Shown here: positions 17,050 through 26,890 of the stretch, one piece after another
How positions within the stretch are numbered: the stretch's first letter is position 1
Layout: each line of letters begins with the position of its first letter
Assembly: GCA_937959275.1 (NCBI GenBank)
Contig: CALGLU010000116.1
Location: forward strand, 1-39,559
Direction: 5' to 3'
DNA length: 39,559 nucleotides
Origin: an uncultured Saprospiraceae bacterium
Lineage (GTDB): Bacteria; Bacteroidota; Bacteroidia; Chitinophagales; Saprospiraceae
Translations under genes and position numbers: made by a program
The notes under the pieces: generated by a model
The model's input: the letters and a program-made list of their open reading frames with translations, nothing else
Database searches by the model: none
Told to the model about the DNA's origin: nothing

Positions 17050-18447
17050 ATGAGCATAATTAAGTTTGGAACAGACGGATGGAGAGCTATCATAGCTAAA
17101 GATTATACTGTAGACAATGTAAGACGTGTCAGTGAGGCCACAGCCCAATGGATGCTCAAGAATAATATGTCCAAAGTTGTTATCGGATACGATTGTAGAT
17201 TTGGTGGCGAATTATTTAGCCATACTACTGCTTCAGTGTTTGGTAACTTCGGCATTCATGTCATGCTTTCCAAAGACTTTGTGTCGACGCCAATGGTGTC
17301 ACTTGCTGTGGTCAAAACAAATGCTGATCTCGGCGTAGTCATCACTGCAAGTCATAATCCGCCAAGCTACAATGGTTATAAATTAAAGTCAAAATTTGGA
17401 GGACCAACAATTCCAAAAGAAATTGCAGAAGTCGAGGCCATCATACCTGAGAGCCCACTTGGCTCTACGCCGAGCATTAGTGATTTAGAAACAGATGGAT
17501 TAGTATCTTATATTGATATGGAAGACATGTATATCAAACATGTTGAAGCTAATTTTGATTTAGACATGATTCGTAATTCAAATCTTAACATGGCTTATGA
17601 TGCGATGTATGGTGCTGGTCAAAATGTCATTCGAAAACTATTTCCGGAGGCAACATTAATTCATTGTGAACATAATCCATCCTTTTATGGACAAGCGCCC
17701 GAACCAATCCATCGAAATTTAACGGAATTATCGAATACCTTGGCAAATACTGCAGCGCTTAATTTTGGATTAGCTAATGATGGCGATGCTGACAGAATCG
17801 GTATGTATGATGGAGAAGGTAATTTTGTAGATTCCCATCATATCCTATTACTGCTACTTTATTATTTAAAAGAATTTAAAGAGTTGACTGGCAAAGTCAT
17901 CATTACATTTTCAGTGACTGACAAAATGAAAAAGCTTGCGGAATTGTATGGCTTAGAGGTGGAGGTCACCCAGATCGGTTTTAAATATATTGCAGAGATC
18001 ATGATCAATGATGATGTTCTTGTCGGTGGTGAAGAATCAGGAGGCTTGGCTGTGAAGGGGCACATTCCTGAGCGCGATGGCATTTGGATCGGTCTTATGA
18101 TTATGGAATTTATGGCGAAGACTGGTAAATCTATAAAAGAGCTCATTCAGGATGTCTATTACAAAGTGGGACCATTTAATTGTGATAGAGATGACTTGCA
18201 TATTACTGAAGATCTTAAGAGACAGATCATAGATAAATGTACTAACGATCAGATCACTCATATCGGAGAGCAAGAAGTTATTAAAACGGAAAAACTAGAT
18301 GGCTTTAAATTTTATTTGAATGATAATGAGTGGCTCATGATCCGACCTTCCGGAACGGAGCCTGTCCTTAGAGTCTATGCTCAAGCTCCTACTAAAGAAA
18401 GAGTCAGGGAGATTTTGGATGCTGCTCATGTCACATTAAAATCCTAG
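17050..18447 (+). CDS. Phosphoglucomutase/phosphomannomutase family protein
   Basis: A 465-residue alpha-D-phosphohexomutase. All four functional loops are present: TASHNPP (99-105, phosphoserine S101), the metal loop DGDADR (244-249), the sugar loop GEESGG (327-332) and the phosphate loop RPSGTEP (432-438). It interconverts hexose 1- and 6-phosphates, or the mannose or glucosamine equivalents; the specific sugar cannot be told from these motifs. It stands alone on the plus strand. Confidence 0.95.
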   Translation: MSIIKFGTDGWRAIIAKDYTVDNVRRVSEATAQWMLKNNMSKVVIGYDCRFGGELFSHTTASVFGNFGIHVMLSKDFVSTPMVSLAVVKTNADLGVVITASHNPPSYNGYKLKSKFGGPTIPKEIAEVEAIIPESPLGSTPSISDLETDGLVSYIDMEDMYIKHVEANFDLDMIRNSNLNMAYDAMYGAGQNVIRKLFPEATLIHCEHNPSFYGQAPEPIHRNLTELSNTLANTAALNFGLANDGDADRIGMYDGEGNFVDSHHILLLLLYYLKEFKELTGKVIITFSVTDKMKKLAELYGLEVEVTQIGFKYIAEIMINDDVLVGGEESGGLAVKGHIPERDGIWIGLMIMEFMAKTGKSIKELIQDVYYKVGPFNCDRDDLHITEDLKRQIIDKCTNDQITHIGEQEVIKTEKLDGFKFYLNDNEWLMIRPSGTEPVLRVYAQAPTKERVREILDAAHVTLKS

Positions 18448-18633
18448 TGTTCTAAATAAGCTCATTCTTGAATGGTCTATTGTGTAAATATAATTGTGTG
18501 TTGTAATGATTGAATACATTAGAATAGTTGACAATTTTATAGCATGGTTGAAGTGGTACACGACGCACTGTTCCTTATTAAATAGGATATTTTTTCTTTT
18601 AAAGAATACTTAAGAATAGAGTAACTGACTTGT

Positions 18634-19206
18634 ATGCCATACCAATTGCTTCAAGAAAACATCCTGAAGAATGTAAAAATGAGTCCTTCCGATCTGGAGT
18701 TCATTTGTAAATATTTCAAACCTATAAGTGTCAATAAAGGAGAGTTTTTATTGCAGCAAGGGAACATCTGTAAATTTGAAGGCTTTGTGGTAAAAGGCTG
18801 CTTTCGAATATTTAATATTGATACTGAAGGAAAAGAAAACACACTCTATTTTGCTGTAAAAGACTGGTGGTTAATGGACATTGACAGCTTTATGAATCAG
18901 ACATCATCGGAACTTAATATCCAAGCTCTCGAAGAGAGCCAGATACTTATCATTGATAGAACTAATAAGGAGACGCTGTATAAAGAATCCTCTATTGTTG
19001 AAAAACTCTTCCGCATTATGTCCCAAAAGGCTGTGGCCGCCTGGCAAAGAAGATTAATACGGAACCATGGCTTGAAGGCTAAAGAACGCTACTCATATTT
19101 TGTGAACACATATCCTGAAATTGCATTGAAACTTACAGATAGACAAATCTCGGGTTACTTGGGCATCACCCATGAATTTTTGAGTAAAATCAAAAGAAAG
19201 AACTAA
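18634..19206 (+). CDS. Crp/Fnr-family transcriptional regulator
   Basis: A 190-residue protein with a cyclic-nucleotide-binding-type beta roll (about 25-110: VNKGEFLLQQGNICKFEGFV, KGCFRIF, ENTLYFAVKDWWLMDIDSF). A long helix and a small C-terminal DNA-binding part follow (about 150-190: YSYFVNTYPEIALKLTDRQI, then SGYLGITHEFLSKIKRK). The cAMP-contacting residues are not obvious, as usual in this Bacteroidota subgroup. It directly precedes a SusC/SusD pair. A 16-bp inverted repeat 13 bp after its stop is a plausible operator for it. A diverged copy of its 3' end lies at 26890-27016. Confidence 0.92.
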   Translation: MPYQLLQENILKNVKMSPSDLEFICKYFKPISVNKGEFLLQQGNICKFEGFVVKGCFRIFNIDTEGKENTLYFAVKDWWLMDIDSFMNQTSSELNIQALEESQILIIDRTNKETLYKESSIVEKLFRIMSQKAVAAWQRRLIRNHGLKAKERYSYFVNTYPEIALKLTDRQISGYLGITHEFLSKIKRKN

Positions 19207-19219
19207 CTTTTTATGGTTT

Positions 19220-19235
19220 GTTGAACTTGTTCAAC
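19220..19235. promoter_or_regulatory. Inverted repeat, candidate Crp/Fnr-family operator (copy 1)
   Basis: GTTGAAC-TT-GTTCAAC, 7-bp perfect arms and a 2-bp centre, 13 bp after the Crp/Fnr gene stop and about 290 bp before the SusC start. The same sequence with the same spacing to a Crp-like stop codon occurs at 27030-27045. A two-base loop and no following T-run make a terminator unlikely. That it is bound by the adjacent regulator is inference. Confidence 0.5.
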
Positions 19236-19525
19236 CCTATTACCAATCTAATTTCCGACATTTAGAAATAAAAATTATAAGTCATTATTAAGAAAGTGGC
19301 GGTATTTTTTTTGGTCATGAAATCGTAAAGCCGATTTATTTCTGAGGTGCACTAGAAACCACTTCCCCATGCGTTAATGACCTCTGTTGAGTTAAAATCA
19401 AGTCTATTCCATCCCAAAAAAGCAAAAACCAACTTCAAATAATTTCATTCTAAATTTAAATTTATATTTTGTACAACAAGTTTCGAATAGCATTTATAGT
19501 AAGTATAGGTTCAAAACAAATATTT

Positions 19526-22500
19526 ATGTCTACAAAGTCACATGCAAAAAAACTGGGGACGTACGTCTGCACATTAATATTCCCAATAGCACTATCCGCA
19601 CAAGTTACAGTCAGCGGCATTATTTCTGATAATACAAATGAGCCATTGATAGGTGTCAATATCCTTGAAGATGGTACAGCGAATGGAGTCATCACCAATT
19701 TTGATGGAGAATACAGTATTACCGTTGAGGAAGGCGCAAGTCTAGTTTTCAGCTATACTGGTTTTACGTCTCAGACTATCCCTGTAAATGGCCAGAGTAT
19801 TATTGATCTGACTATGAGTGAAGGTGCACTACTAGATGAAGTCGTTGTCACCGGATATGGCACACAAAAGAAATCTACGCTCACGGGTGCCGTAGCAACG
19901 ATTGACAGCGAGCAATTAACACAAGTTCCTGTTGCAAATTCTGCTAATCTACTAGCTGGCAGAGTCCCAGGTGTCATGACTCGACAAAACTCAGGATTAC
20001 CTGGAAGTGAAAATACACAAATAAGGATCAGAGGATATGCTGGTTCGCCTCTTATACTTGTAGATGGTATTCAAACTTCCTTTGATAGAATAGATCCTAA
20101 TGACATTGAGTCTGTGACCGTACTTAAGGATGCAGCAGCAGCAGTATATGGAGCACGTGCAGGTAATGGAGTCATATTGGTAACGACAAAGAGGGGTACC
20201 TCAGGGCCTGCCAAAATAACTTACAATGGAAGTTTTACCTCTACGTCAGCATCACGATTATTCCAGCATGTGAATACTGATCAATATATAGAACTGGTAA
20301 GAGAAACAGATCTTTTAGATGGAGGAGGCATTGATGCCACATTCTCTGAAGAAGATGCACAAAAATTTGCCAATAAAGAACCGGGCTATGAAGGAGGCGA
20401 TTGGGTAAATGACTTGATCAGTAACAATGCACCAATGTACCAACACAATTTGAGTGTATCTGGAGGGAGTGAGGACATTAAATACTTTACATCTTTCGGT
20501 TTTGTGGATCAAGAGAGTTATTTCAAATCACGTGATTTCGACTATGGCCGATATAATGCAAGAACAAATATAGATGCGAAGATAGATGATCACCTCAGCT
20601 TTAATTTAGATCTATCATACAGATTTGAGAAGACGGAGTATGCCCGTAGTAACATTCCTGCTATTATGACAGAACTGGGAAGTGCTAGACCCGTATTCCC
20701 TACATCATTACCAGACCCATCAATAGGAGAAGCGTTCTCTGGTTTTTCTCAGAGAAACCCGATCTCTAGTAGTAAGAGAGATGTAGCTGGTTTTTGGGAT
20801 AGAGATGAAGATGTATTTCAAGGTCGTCTAGGCCTCAAATATGATATGCCATTTTTGCCAGGGCTTGCAGCAAAGGCAGAAGTTGGCGTCATAAAATATA
20901 ATCGAGGAATCAAGCAATTTGCTAAGCCAACAGATCTTTATGAATATCAGCCGGAGACAGACACCTACCTTTATCAAGCCACACAGCGGGTAGCATCGTC
21001 AGTCAGCGATAATCAATTTAGAAGGAATCAGATTTATCCTTTGTTTTCATTGACATATGATAAGTCGATTAATGAAGATCATACTATTAAGGTTTTGGGA
21101 TTATATGAGCAAATCACCAGAAAGTTCAGTTCTTTCGGAGCAAGTAGATTAGACCTTCTTTCTTTAGCTATACCTGAATTGTATATTGGATCGCCAAATA
21201 ATCAAACAAATAATGGTTCCTCAGGCTCAGATATAGGCAGAAAGAGTTATGTAGGTCGAGTCAATTATTCATATCAAGATAGATACCTTTTTGAAGCTAC
21301 CTTTCGCGCAGATGGTAATGTCTTATTCTCACCTGAAAAGCGCTGGGGATACTTCCCAAGTGTATCTGCTGGTTGGGTGATCTCCGAAGAATCCTTTATG
21401 GATAACACTGGAGCACTTGACTTTTTAAAATTGAGACTATCATATTCTCAGCTCGGTGATGATACGGCTAATGGCTTAAATGGTTTTGACTATCTAACTG
21501 GATACGGACTACAGGATCCGCTCATATTGGGAGAAGATGTGTCAGCACCGGCCATTCGGACAAGAGGTCTGGTCAATCCATTATTGACTTGGGAAGAAAT
21601 GACTGTCTATAATATTGGTGCCGAAGCTAGGATGTGGAATGGTAGATTATCTCTTGAGGCAGAACTGTTTTATCGTCTTAGAGATGGAATCATTGCACAA
21701 AATACAGAAGCCGTACCCTCTACCTTTGGAGCTGATCTACCTGTAGTGAATCTGAATAGTCAGGAAAATCGTGGTATAGAATTATCTGCGGTCTATCAGC
21801 AGCGAGTTGGAGATTTTCGATTTGAAATTGCTCCAAATCTAACCATAGCGAGGTCACGATGGAAAGAAGTAAAGAGTCAAGAGGCTTTTGAAGATCCAGA
21901 TCAGAAGCGTTTATTTGAATTAGACGGTCAGCTTGTGAATCGGTCTGTTGGTTATGTGACAGATGGTATATTTATGTCTCAATCTGAAATAGATAATCAC
22001 CCAGTTGTTCAGGATGAAAATGAAAATAGTACACTAAGGCCAGGGGATATCCGCTATGTAGATCGTGATGGAGATGGTGTGCTTACTTTCAGAGATCAAG
22101 ATGAGATCGGCTACGCAAGAGGTATTCCTGAGTTGACCTACGGTATGAATCTTGGGATAGAATATAAAAATTTTAGATTAAGTGGACTTATTCAAGGTGC
22201 TTCGAGATTTAGCATGTTGATTTCGGGGTCTGCACAGACTATGTTTAGTAATCAGTCGATCCCCCTAACATATCAATATGAAAATAGATGGCAACCTGAT
22301 CTCAATAATCCAGGCGTCAACATCAATCCTAATGCGAGTCTCCCCGCGGCTACACAATCTCCTTCATTTAACAATAGTCGAATTTCAGATATGTGGCTGA
22401 AAGATGTTACCTATTTCCGTATTAAGAATGTTAATTTATCCTATTCTTTACCTCAGAGTATGATAGAACGGATTGGTTTAGAGCAAGCTGAATTTTACAT

Positions 22501-22639
22501 TGCAGGAGAGAATGTATTACTCTTAACTAATCTAGGTATATACAAAAATTCATTTGATCCAGAATTTGAACCTGGGTCACCTACTGGAAGATTACCAATT
22601 ACCAAATCAATTGCCGTTGGCACAAGAATCAGTTTCTAA
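19526..22639 (+). CDS. SusC/RagA-family TonB-dependent transporter
   Basis: I start at ATG 19526 (MSTKSHAKKLGTYVCTLIF, then a cut at LSAQ), giving 1037 residues; the in-frame ATG at 19469 would put 19 residues ahead of the signal peptide. A carboxypeptidase-regulatory-like domain (about 26-105: VSGIISDNTNEPLIGVNILE, FDGEYSI) is followed by the SusC signature DEVVVTGYGTQKK. The plug (about 110-225: LLAGRVPGVMTRQNSGLPGS, IRIRGYAGSPLILVDGI, SVTVLKDAAAAVYGARAGNG) and the barrel follow. It imports oligosaccharides together with the SusD lipoprotein encoded 25 bp downstream. The preceding Crp/Fnr gene and inverted repeat suggest local regulation. Confidence 0.96.
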   Translation: MSTKSHAKKLGTYVCTLIFPIALSAQVTVSGIISDNTNEPLIGVNILEDGTANGVITNFDGEYSITVEEGASLVFSYTGFTSQTIPVNGQSIIDLTMSEGALLDEVVVTGYGTQKKSTLTGAVATIDSEQLTQVPVANSANLLAGRVPGVMTRQNSGLPGSENTQIRIRGYAGSPLILVDGIQTSFDRIDPNDIESVTVLKDAAAAVYGARAGNGVILVTTKRGTSGPAKITYNGSFTSTSASRLFQHVNTDQYIELVRETDLLDGGGIDATFSEEDAQKFANKEPGYEGGDWVNDLISNNAPMYQHNLSVSGGSEDIKYFTSFGFVDQESYFKSRDFDYGRYNARTNIDAKIDDHLSFNLDLSYRFEKTEYARSNIPAIMTELGSARPVFPTSLPDPSIGEAFSGFSQRNPISSSKRDVAGFWDRDEDVFQGRLGLKYDMPFLPGLAAKAEVGVIKYNRGIKQFAKPTDLYEYQPETDTYLYQATQRVASSVSDNQFRRNQIYPLFSLTYDKSINEDHTIKVLGLYEQITRKFSSFGASRLDLLSLAIPELYIGSPNNQTNNGSSGSDIGRKSYVGRVNYSYQDRYLFEATFRADGNVLFSPEKRWGYFPSVSAGWVISEESFMDNTGALDFLKLRLSYSQLGDDTANGLNGFDYLTGYGLQDPLILGEDVSAPAIRTRGLVNPLLTWEEMTVYNIGAEARMWNGRLSLEAELFYRLRDGIIAQNTEAVPSTFGADLPVVNLNSQENRGIELSAVYQQRVGDFRFEIAPNLTIARSRWKEVKSQEAFEDPDQKRLFELDGQLVNRSVGYVTDGIFMSQSEIDNHPVVQDENENSTLRPGDIRYVDRDGDGVLTFRDQDEIGYARGIPELTYGMNLGIEYKNFRLSGLIQGASRFSMLISGSAQTMFSNQSIPLTYQYENRWQPDLNNPGVNINPNASLPAATQSPSFNNSRISDMWLKDVTYFRIKNVNLSYSLPQSMIERIGLEQAEFYIAGENVLLLTNLGIYKNSFDPEFEPGSPTGRLPITKSIAVGTRISF

Positions 22640-22664
22640 TTTTATAAATAGCAACACTTAAAAG

Positions 22665-24449
22665 ATGAAAAATATACTATTATTAACCCTTGTTTTATCC
22701 ATAGTCGTCTCATGCGAAGATCCATTTGCGTTGACTCCTACTGATATAATTTCCCAAAATGTCGTTTTTGAAGATGAAGGCTTGGTAGACGCTTTTATCA
22801 ATGATATGTACAATCGAGTACAATTCCATATGACCTCTGGAGGGACTAACATAAACATGGGATTCATTAATTCATGGGGAGGTGAGCACCGAAATTTTGC
22901 GCCATGGCAAGCAGCATTTGGACAAGTGACCAATACACCTTACGATGAAGGTGGAGCACGCTTATTAGATTATTGGCCGTACGATAACATTCGCGAGGCC
23001 AATGTATTCATAGACAAGCTTGCGGAGTCTACAACACTGAATGCAGATTATGTCAGTACAAGATCAGCAGAAGCTAGGTTTATACGTGCATGGGAATACT
23101 TTGAAATGGTGAAGAGATTTGGTGGGGTCCCAATTGTGACAGAAGCACTTGGTCCTGATGCTACAGAAGAGCAGCTATTTGTCCCAAGAAATTCTGAAAA
23201 GGAAGTCTACGATTTCATAGGCTTTGAGATGGATGCGATCTCAGTACTTCTTCCTGATGCAGCAGATGTTGGTGGTCGCGCTACAAAGTGGGCAGCACTA
23301 GCATTAAAGAGTCGGGCTATGCTCTATGCAGCAAGTGTAGCACAACACGGTACAGAGCAGCTCGGTGGCCTATTAGGCTTTCCTGCTAGTGATGCCAATA
23401 ATTATTACCAACAATCCTTACAAGCATCTAAAGAGATTATTGAGACTGGGCCATTTTCACTATACCGTAAGAATGCAGATAAGGTTCAAAACCTTATAGA
23501 TCTTTTTCTTGACGAAACTGATAATTCAGAATCTATTTTCGTAGAAAAATACAGTTTTGAAGCAGGGAAAAATCATGCTTTTGATGTAACTGGAACTCCT
23601 GCGGGATTTGGGTTTTCATGGAATTCTAATTATCCAGTTTATTTGGAGACTATGGAAAAATTTGATTTTATTGATGGTGCATCTGGCAAGATGGATTTTT
23701 CACTATACGATGGAAATACTCCTTTTGACCCAGCACGTTTTTTTGGTGAAAGGGATCCAAGATTTAGAGCTTGGATTTTTTATCCAGAAACCACGTTTAA
23801 GGGATTGCCAGTATACTTTCATACCAATACAGTCTATACCGATCCTGCAGATAACCAGAAAAAAACCACGTCAAAACAATCAGGATTTATTATTCCTGGT
23901 TCAGATGGATTTCCTGGGGCTTGCCATCCTAGACATGCCTATGCAGGAGGTAATAATCCGACAGGTTTGCTAAGACGAAAACACATCAATCCGACAACCG
24001 CTGATGGGCAAAGATCTAGTACAGATTGGGTCATAATAAGGCTTGCTGAGGTCATGCTTAACTATGTAGAAGCAGCATTCTATCTTGGAGATCCAAATGG
24101 AGATATGGCGACTATACTTAATGATGAGATTCGAGACCGCGCAGGTATGCCTCCAATAACTGATATTACGGAGGATAAGATACGGCAAGAACGTCAAGTA
24201 GAACTAGCATTTGAGGAGCATGTGTTTTGGGATCTACGTAGATGGCGGATTGCTGTGGAAGAGTTAGACAATAAAATAAAACACAAGTCAGTCTGGACGA
24301 AGGATTTTGATACAGGGAATTATTTTTTAACAATGGAGCATGGTGATAAAGGAAGAGTGCGTTTGCATCCTGAGCGCAATTATTACTACGCACTAGGCTT
24401 AGGCAGAATAGCAGACAACCCTAATTTAGTAGAGAATCCAGGTTACTAA
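22665..24449 (+). CDS. SusD/RagB-family glycan-binding lipoprotein
   Basis: A 594-residue lipoprotein (lipobox IVVSC, C17). SusD features: TPTDIISQN, the TPR-rich helical core with EARFIRAWEYFEMVKRFGGV and P, LKSRAMLYAA, and the C-terminal RLAEVMLNYVEAAF, IRQERQVELAFEEHVFWDL, RRWR blocks. It caps the SusC transporter and binds the incoming oligosaccharide. It ends just before a strong terminator, so the SusC-SusD transcript probably stops there. The polysaccharide is not identifiable from the binding protein itself. Confidence 0.96.
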   Translation: MKNILLLTLVLSIVVSCEDPFALTPTDIISQNVVFEDEGLVDAFINDMYNRVQFHMTSGGTNINMGFINSWGGEHRNFAPWQAAFGQVTNTPYDEGGARLLDYWPYDNIREANVFIDKLAESTTLNADYVSTRSAEARFIRAWEYFEMVKRFGGVPIVTEALGPDATEEQLFVPRNSEKEVYDFIGFEMDAISVLLPDAADVGGRATKWAALALKSRAMLYAASVAQHGTEQLGGLLGFPASDANNYYQQSLQASKEIIETGPFSLYRKNADKVQNLIDLFLDETDNSESIFVEKYSFEAGKNHAFDVTGTPAGFGFSWNSNYPVYLETMEKFDFIDGASGKMDFSLYDGNTPFDPARFFGERDPRFRAWIFYPETTFKGLPVYFHTNTVYTDPADNQKKTTSKQSGFIIPGSDGFPGACHPRHAYAGGNNPTGLLRRKHINPTTADGQRSSTDWVIIRLAEVMLNYVEAAFYLGDPNGDMATILNDEIRDRAGMPPITDITEDKIRQERQVELAFEEHVFWDLRRWRIAVEELDNKIKHKSVWTKDFDTGNYFLTMEHGDKGRVRLHPERNYYYALGLGRIADNPNLVENPGY

Positions 24450-24479
24450 AAAAGAGATAGTTTTTTCATGCTTATTTAT

Positions 24480-24516
24480 AGAATCGAGTCAGTTTACTGT
24501 CTCGGTTCTTTTTTTT
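24480..24516 (+). terminator. Intrinsic terminator after susD
   Basis: A 9-bp stem (AGAATCGAG with CTCGGTTCT, one G-U pair) continues into an inner CAGT/ACTG stem and is followed by eight T residues. It lies 31 bp past the SusD stop. The remaining 24517-24707 holds no other recognisable feature. Confidence 0.85.
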
Positions 24517-24707
24517 GGGAAAAGTCAAAATCGTAGTTGACTCATTATATCCATGCTATTGCAATATCACGATGCGATGGATATATGTTTGTTGCACAAT
24601 TTTCAAATGCAGTATATATAATTAAATAAATTATTACTTATCAGCATAGTCGTCCTGTTGTCTTTAAAGACTTCTTGTTGTTGTCCTATGTAACCACCAT
24701 TCACACT

Positions 24708-25303
24708 TTGGAATTTATTATTGAAGACAAGAGTATTCTTTGCATTAATAGAAACGGACCGCCATCCTGCAAAGGGCTTTTCTAAACGCGGAACAGCGAC
24801 CCCCTGCTCTTCCCAAACAAAACCATCCTCACTAGTGCTCTGTCAAGCATTCCATATCTCAGCTAAATCCCAGTCTCTTGATGGAATCATTGCTGATCCA
24901 TTTACAGCACTTGGTGGTGTAGGCGTCTCTCTTCTCGTATACCAGACAGAGTATTTACCATTCGCTCGAACCACTTTTGTGGCATCCCTTCTAGACAGTG
25001 TGCCATCACCATTATTGTAATCCAAACCTTGTAAAGGTGTATATTTAAAATTGGAAAATAGTTCGTTAGTAGCTAGTTCTTGTGAACCGTATGTTCTATC
25101 ATATACTCTATTCATCTATTCATAGCTGCACTCATTGGCATATTAGGCTTTGCCCTTGGTACATTACCATACGGAAAGCCATCAGCAAAATCATTTAATA
25201 TTGTTTCTTTTGAGGCCTTTTGATTACAGGAACTCAATATTATTACAAACAATGCCATCAATAGAATTGGAATATTTAAAAGTGCAGTCCAGTGCTTCAT
25301 CAT
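24708..25303 (-). pseudogene. Broken GH117 (3,6-anhydro-galactosidase family) gene, lipoprotein N-terminus
   Basis: Three pieces on the minus strand make the first part of a GH117-like protein. Piece 1 (25303-25112) is a lipoprotein signal (IILSSC) and linker. Piece 2 (25115-24843) has VYDRTYG, KYTPLQGLDYNNGDGTLSRR, GKYSVWYTRRETP and DWDLAEIW, which I recognise as GH117. Piece 3 (24842-24708) continues in the same frame after a TGA with STSEDGFVWEEQGVAVPRLE and GWRSVS. Pieces 1 and 2 are split by a perfect 8-bp tandem duplication (25108-25115/25116-25123); removing one copy restores the frame. The rest of the catalytic domain is missing, so it cannot be active. It begins with a 4-bp ATGA overlap with the sulfatase gene upstream. 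GH117 enzymes remove terminal 3,6-anhydro-L-galactose from agar oligosaccharides. Confidence 0.78.
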
Positions 25304-26790
25304 TTAGATTCATTTAAGTCTTTCATCATTTCAGATTTTGCAGGTCTTGGCCTAATCCTCGCTGCAGTAGGCTTACCCGTCACACGATCAAAATCGTCAG
25401 GCGTGCGATGATCTGGAAGCGAATCTTTGGTCAATTTTCTAATTGTTTTCATCCTAGCTCTCATATCACCTAAAGCCTCTGCATACAATGTATCTAATGC
25501 TAAATTATTAAGCTCATAAGGATCATTGACAATGTCATACAATTCCTCTGTTGGCCTTGGCATCTCGAAACAACGTAATTGGGGATTTGTAAGTGTTCCA
25601 TTTTCTTTTTCTTGTAACATGCTTTGATATGTCAATCCTCTGAAGGCGTCTGCTGATGGCGTATTGGGAAGATCTGCATAAAAATTCTTAATATACTTAT
25701 ATTGACTAGTACGAATTGCTCGACCATAGTCCTCATAGTCATGCCAGTGATCTTCTGCATATATTTCATCTCTCAATTGATTCTCCTTGTTCTCTAACAT
25801 GTCTGTGAAATCCAAGCCTTCATAATCCTGCAACGGTTCAAGTTCTGCAAGTTTAACAAATGTTGGCGCAATGTCTATTGAGCTAATTAAGTTGTGATTT
25901 ATACTTCCTGCTTTTATGTTAGAAGGCCATCTCACAATCCAAGGTGTTTTGATGCCCCCTTCGTATAAAGTCGTTTTATCTCTTGGAAATGGTCTACCAT
26001 TATCAGAAATAAATAAAATCATGGTGGACTCAGATAGTCCCTGATTTTCTAATTCATTCATGACTTCTCCGATATATAGATCCATTCTCGATATCTCATC
26101 ATAATAGAGAGCAAGATCTTTTCTGACATTATCTGTATCAGGAAAATAAGGAGGTACAATCACATCACTCGCATTGTGCGGATGTTCGATACTAGCTTCA
26201 CCATAAGGTCTGTGAGGATCAACCGCCGCAAGCCATGCAAAAAAAGGTTTATTATCTGGCCTATTGCGAAGTAATGAAATCCAGGACTCACAACCACTTC
26301 CATCACCTTTCATTTTCTGTTGTTTGCCATCATTCCCAAGTTGAAATCCAGCAGTGCCGACTTCCATGATCTGATCAAAATGATGTCTTACAGCATCTCC
26401 AAGATGATACTTCCCTGCTAAACCCGTCCAGTACCCTGATGATTTTAACTGCTCTACAAATGTGTGATGCCCCTCAGGAATTGGCCAATGCAATTGTTCC
26501 GCATCTGTATTATGTGGATATTGTCCAGTGATGATACTTGCTCTGCTAGGGCTACATGAACTTGTCGTTAAGAAGGCTTGAGTAAACTTCATTCCTTCTT
26601 CTGCCATCTTATCAATATTCGGTGTTCTTATGTTTGGATGACCATACGCTCCACTATCATCCCAATTCATATCGTCCGCGATAATAAGAATTAAATTAGG
26701 TCGCTTATTTTTTTGTTGACAGGATCCAAGACACACAATCGTCAGTGCGAAAAAAATAATTTGCCGTAAGGCTATGAACTTAATCAGCAT
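25300..26790 (-). CDS. Type I (formylglycine) sulfatase, lipoprotein
   Basis: A 496-residue S1-family sulfatase. Lipobox at C24 (CLGSC). IIADDMNWDD (about 36-45) gives the metal aspartates. C79 in CSPSR is the formylglycine site, followed by ASIITGQYPHN. GKYH, DPHRPYGEAS, FISDNGRPFP and GGIKTPWIVRWP complete the active site. The AEQLHW/GKYH pattern resembles heparan-N-sulfatase-like (sulfamidase) sulfatases, but substrate assignment by eye is unsafe. It is followed, with a 4-bp overlap, by the broken GH117 gene, and it converges on the SusC/SusD operon. Together these suggest a sulfated galactan locus. The signal indicates action in the periplasm or at the surface. Confidence 0.93.
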   Translation of the reverse strand: MLIKFIALRQIIFFALTIVCLGSCQQKNKRPNLILIIADDMNWDDSGAYGHPNIRTPNIDKMAEEGMKFTQAFLTTSSCSPSRASIITGQYPHNTDAEQLHWPIPEGHHTFVEQLKSSGYWTGLAGKYHLGDAVRHHFDQIMEVGTAGFQLGNDGKQQKMKGDGSGCESWISLLRNRPDNKPFFAWLAAVDPHRPYGEASIEHPHNASDVIVPPYFPDTDNVRKDLALYYDEISRMDLYIGEVMNELENQGLSESTMILFISDNGRPFPRDKTTLYEGGIKTPWIVRWPSNIKAGSINHNLISSIDIAPTFVKLAELEPLQDYEGLDFTDMLENKENQLRDEIYAEDHWHDYEDYGRAIRTSQYKYIKNFYADLPNTPSADAFRGLTYQSMLQEKENGTLTNPQLRCFEMPRPTEELYDIVNDPYELNNLALDTLYAEALGDMRARMKTIRKLTKDSLPDHRTPDDFDRVTGKPTAARIRPRPAKSEMMKDLNESK

Positions 26791-26890
26791 GGTTTATCAA
26801 TATTAAGTATTAATTTTTCTATCCGAGCACATCTCTAAAATAAGGGATTTAGAATAAATCAAATTTCCTGTTTGTTCTCCGTACGTACAA

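Noticed and set aside
24721-25020. 99-codon plus-strand ORF
   Set aside because: It is the antisense of the GH117 relic, which has recognisable family motifs on the other strand.
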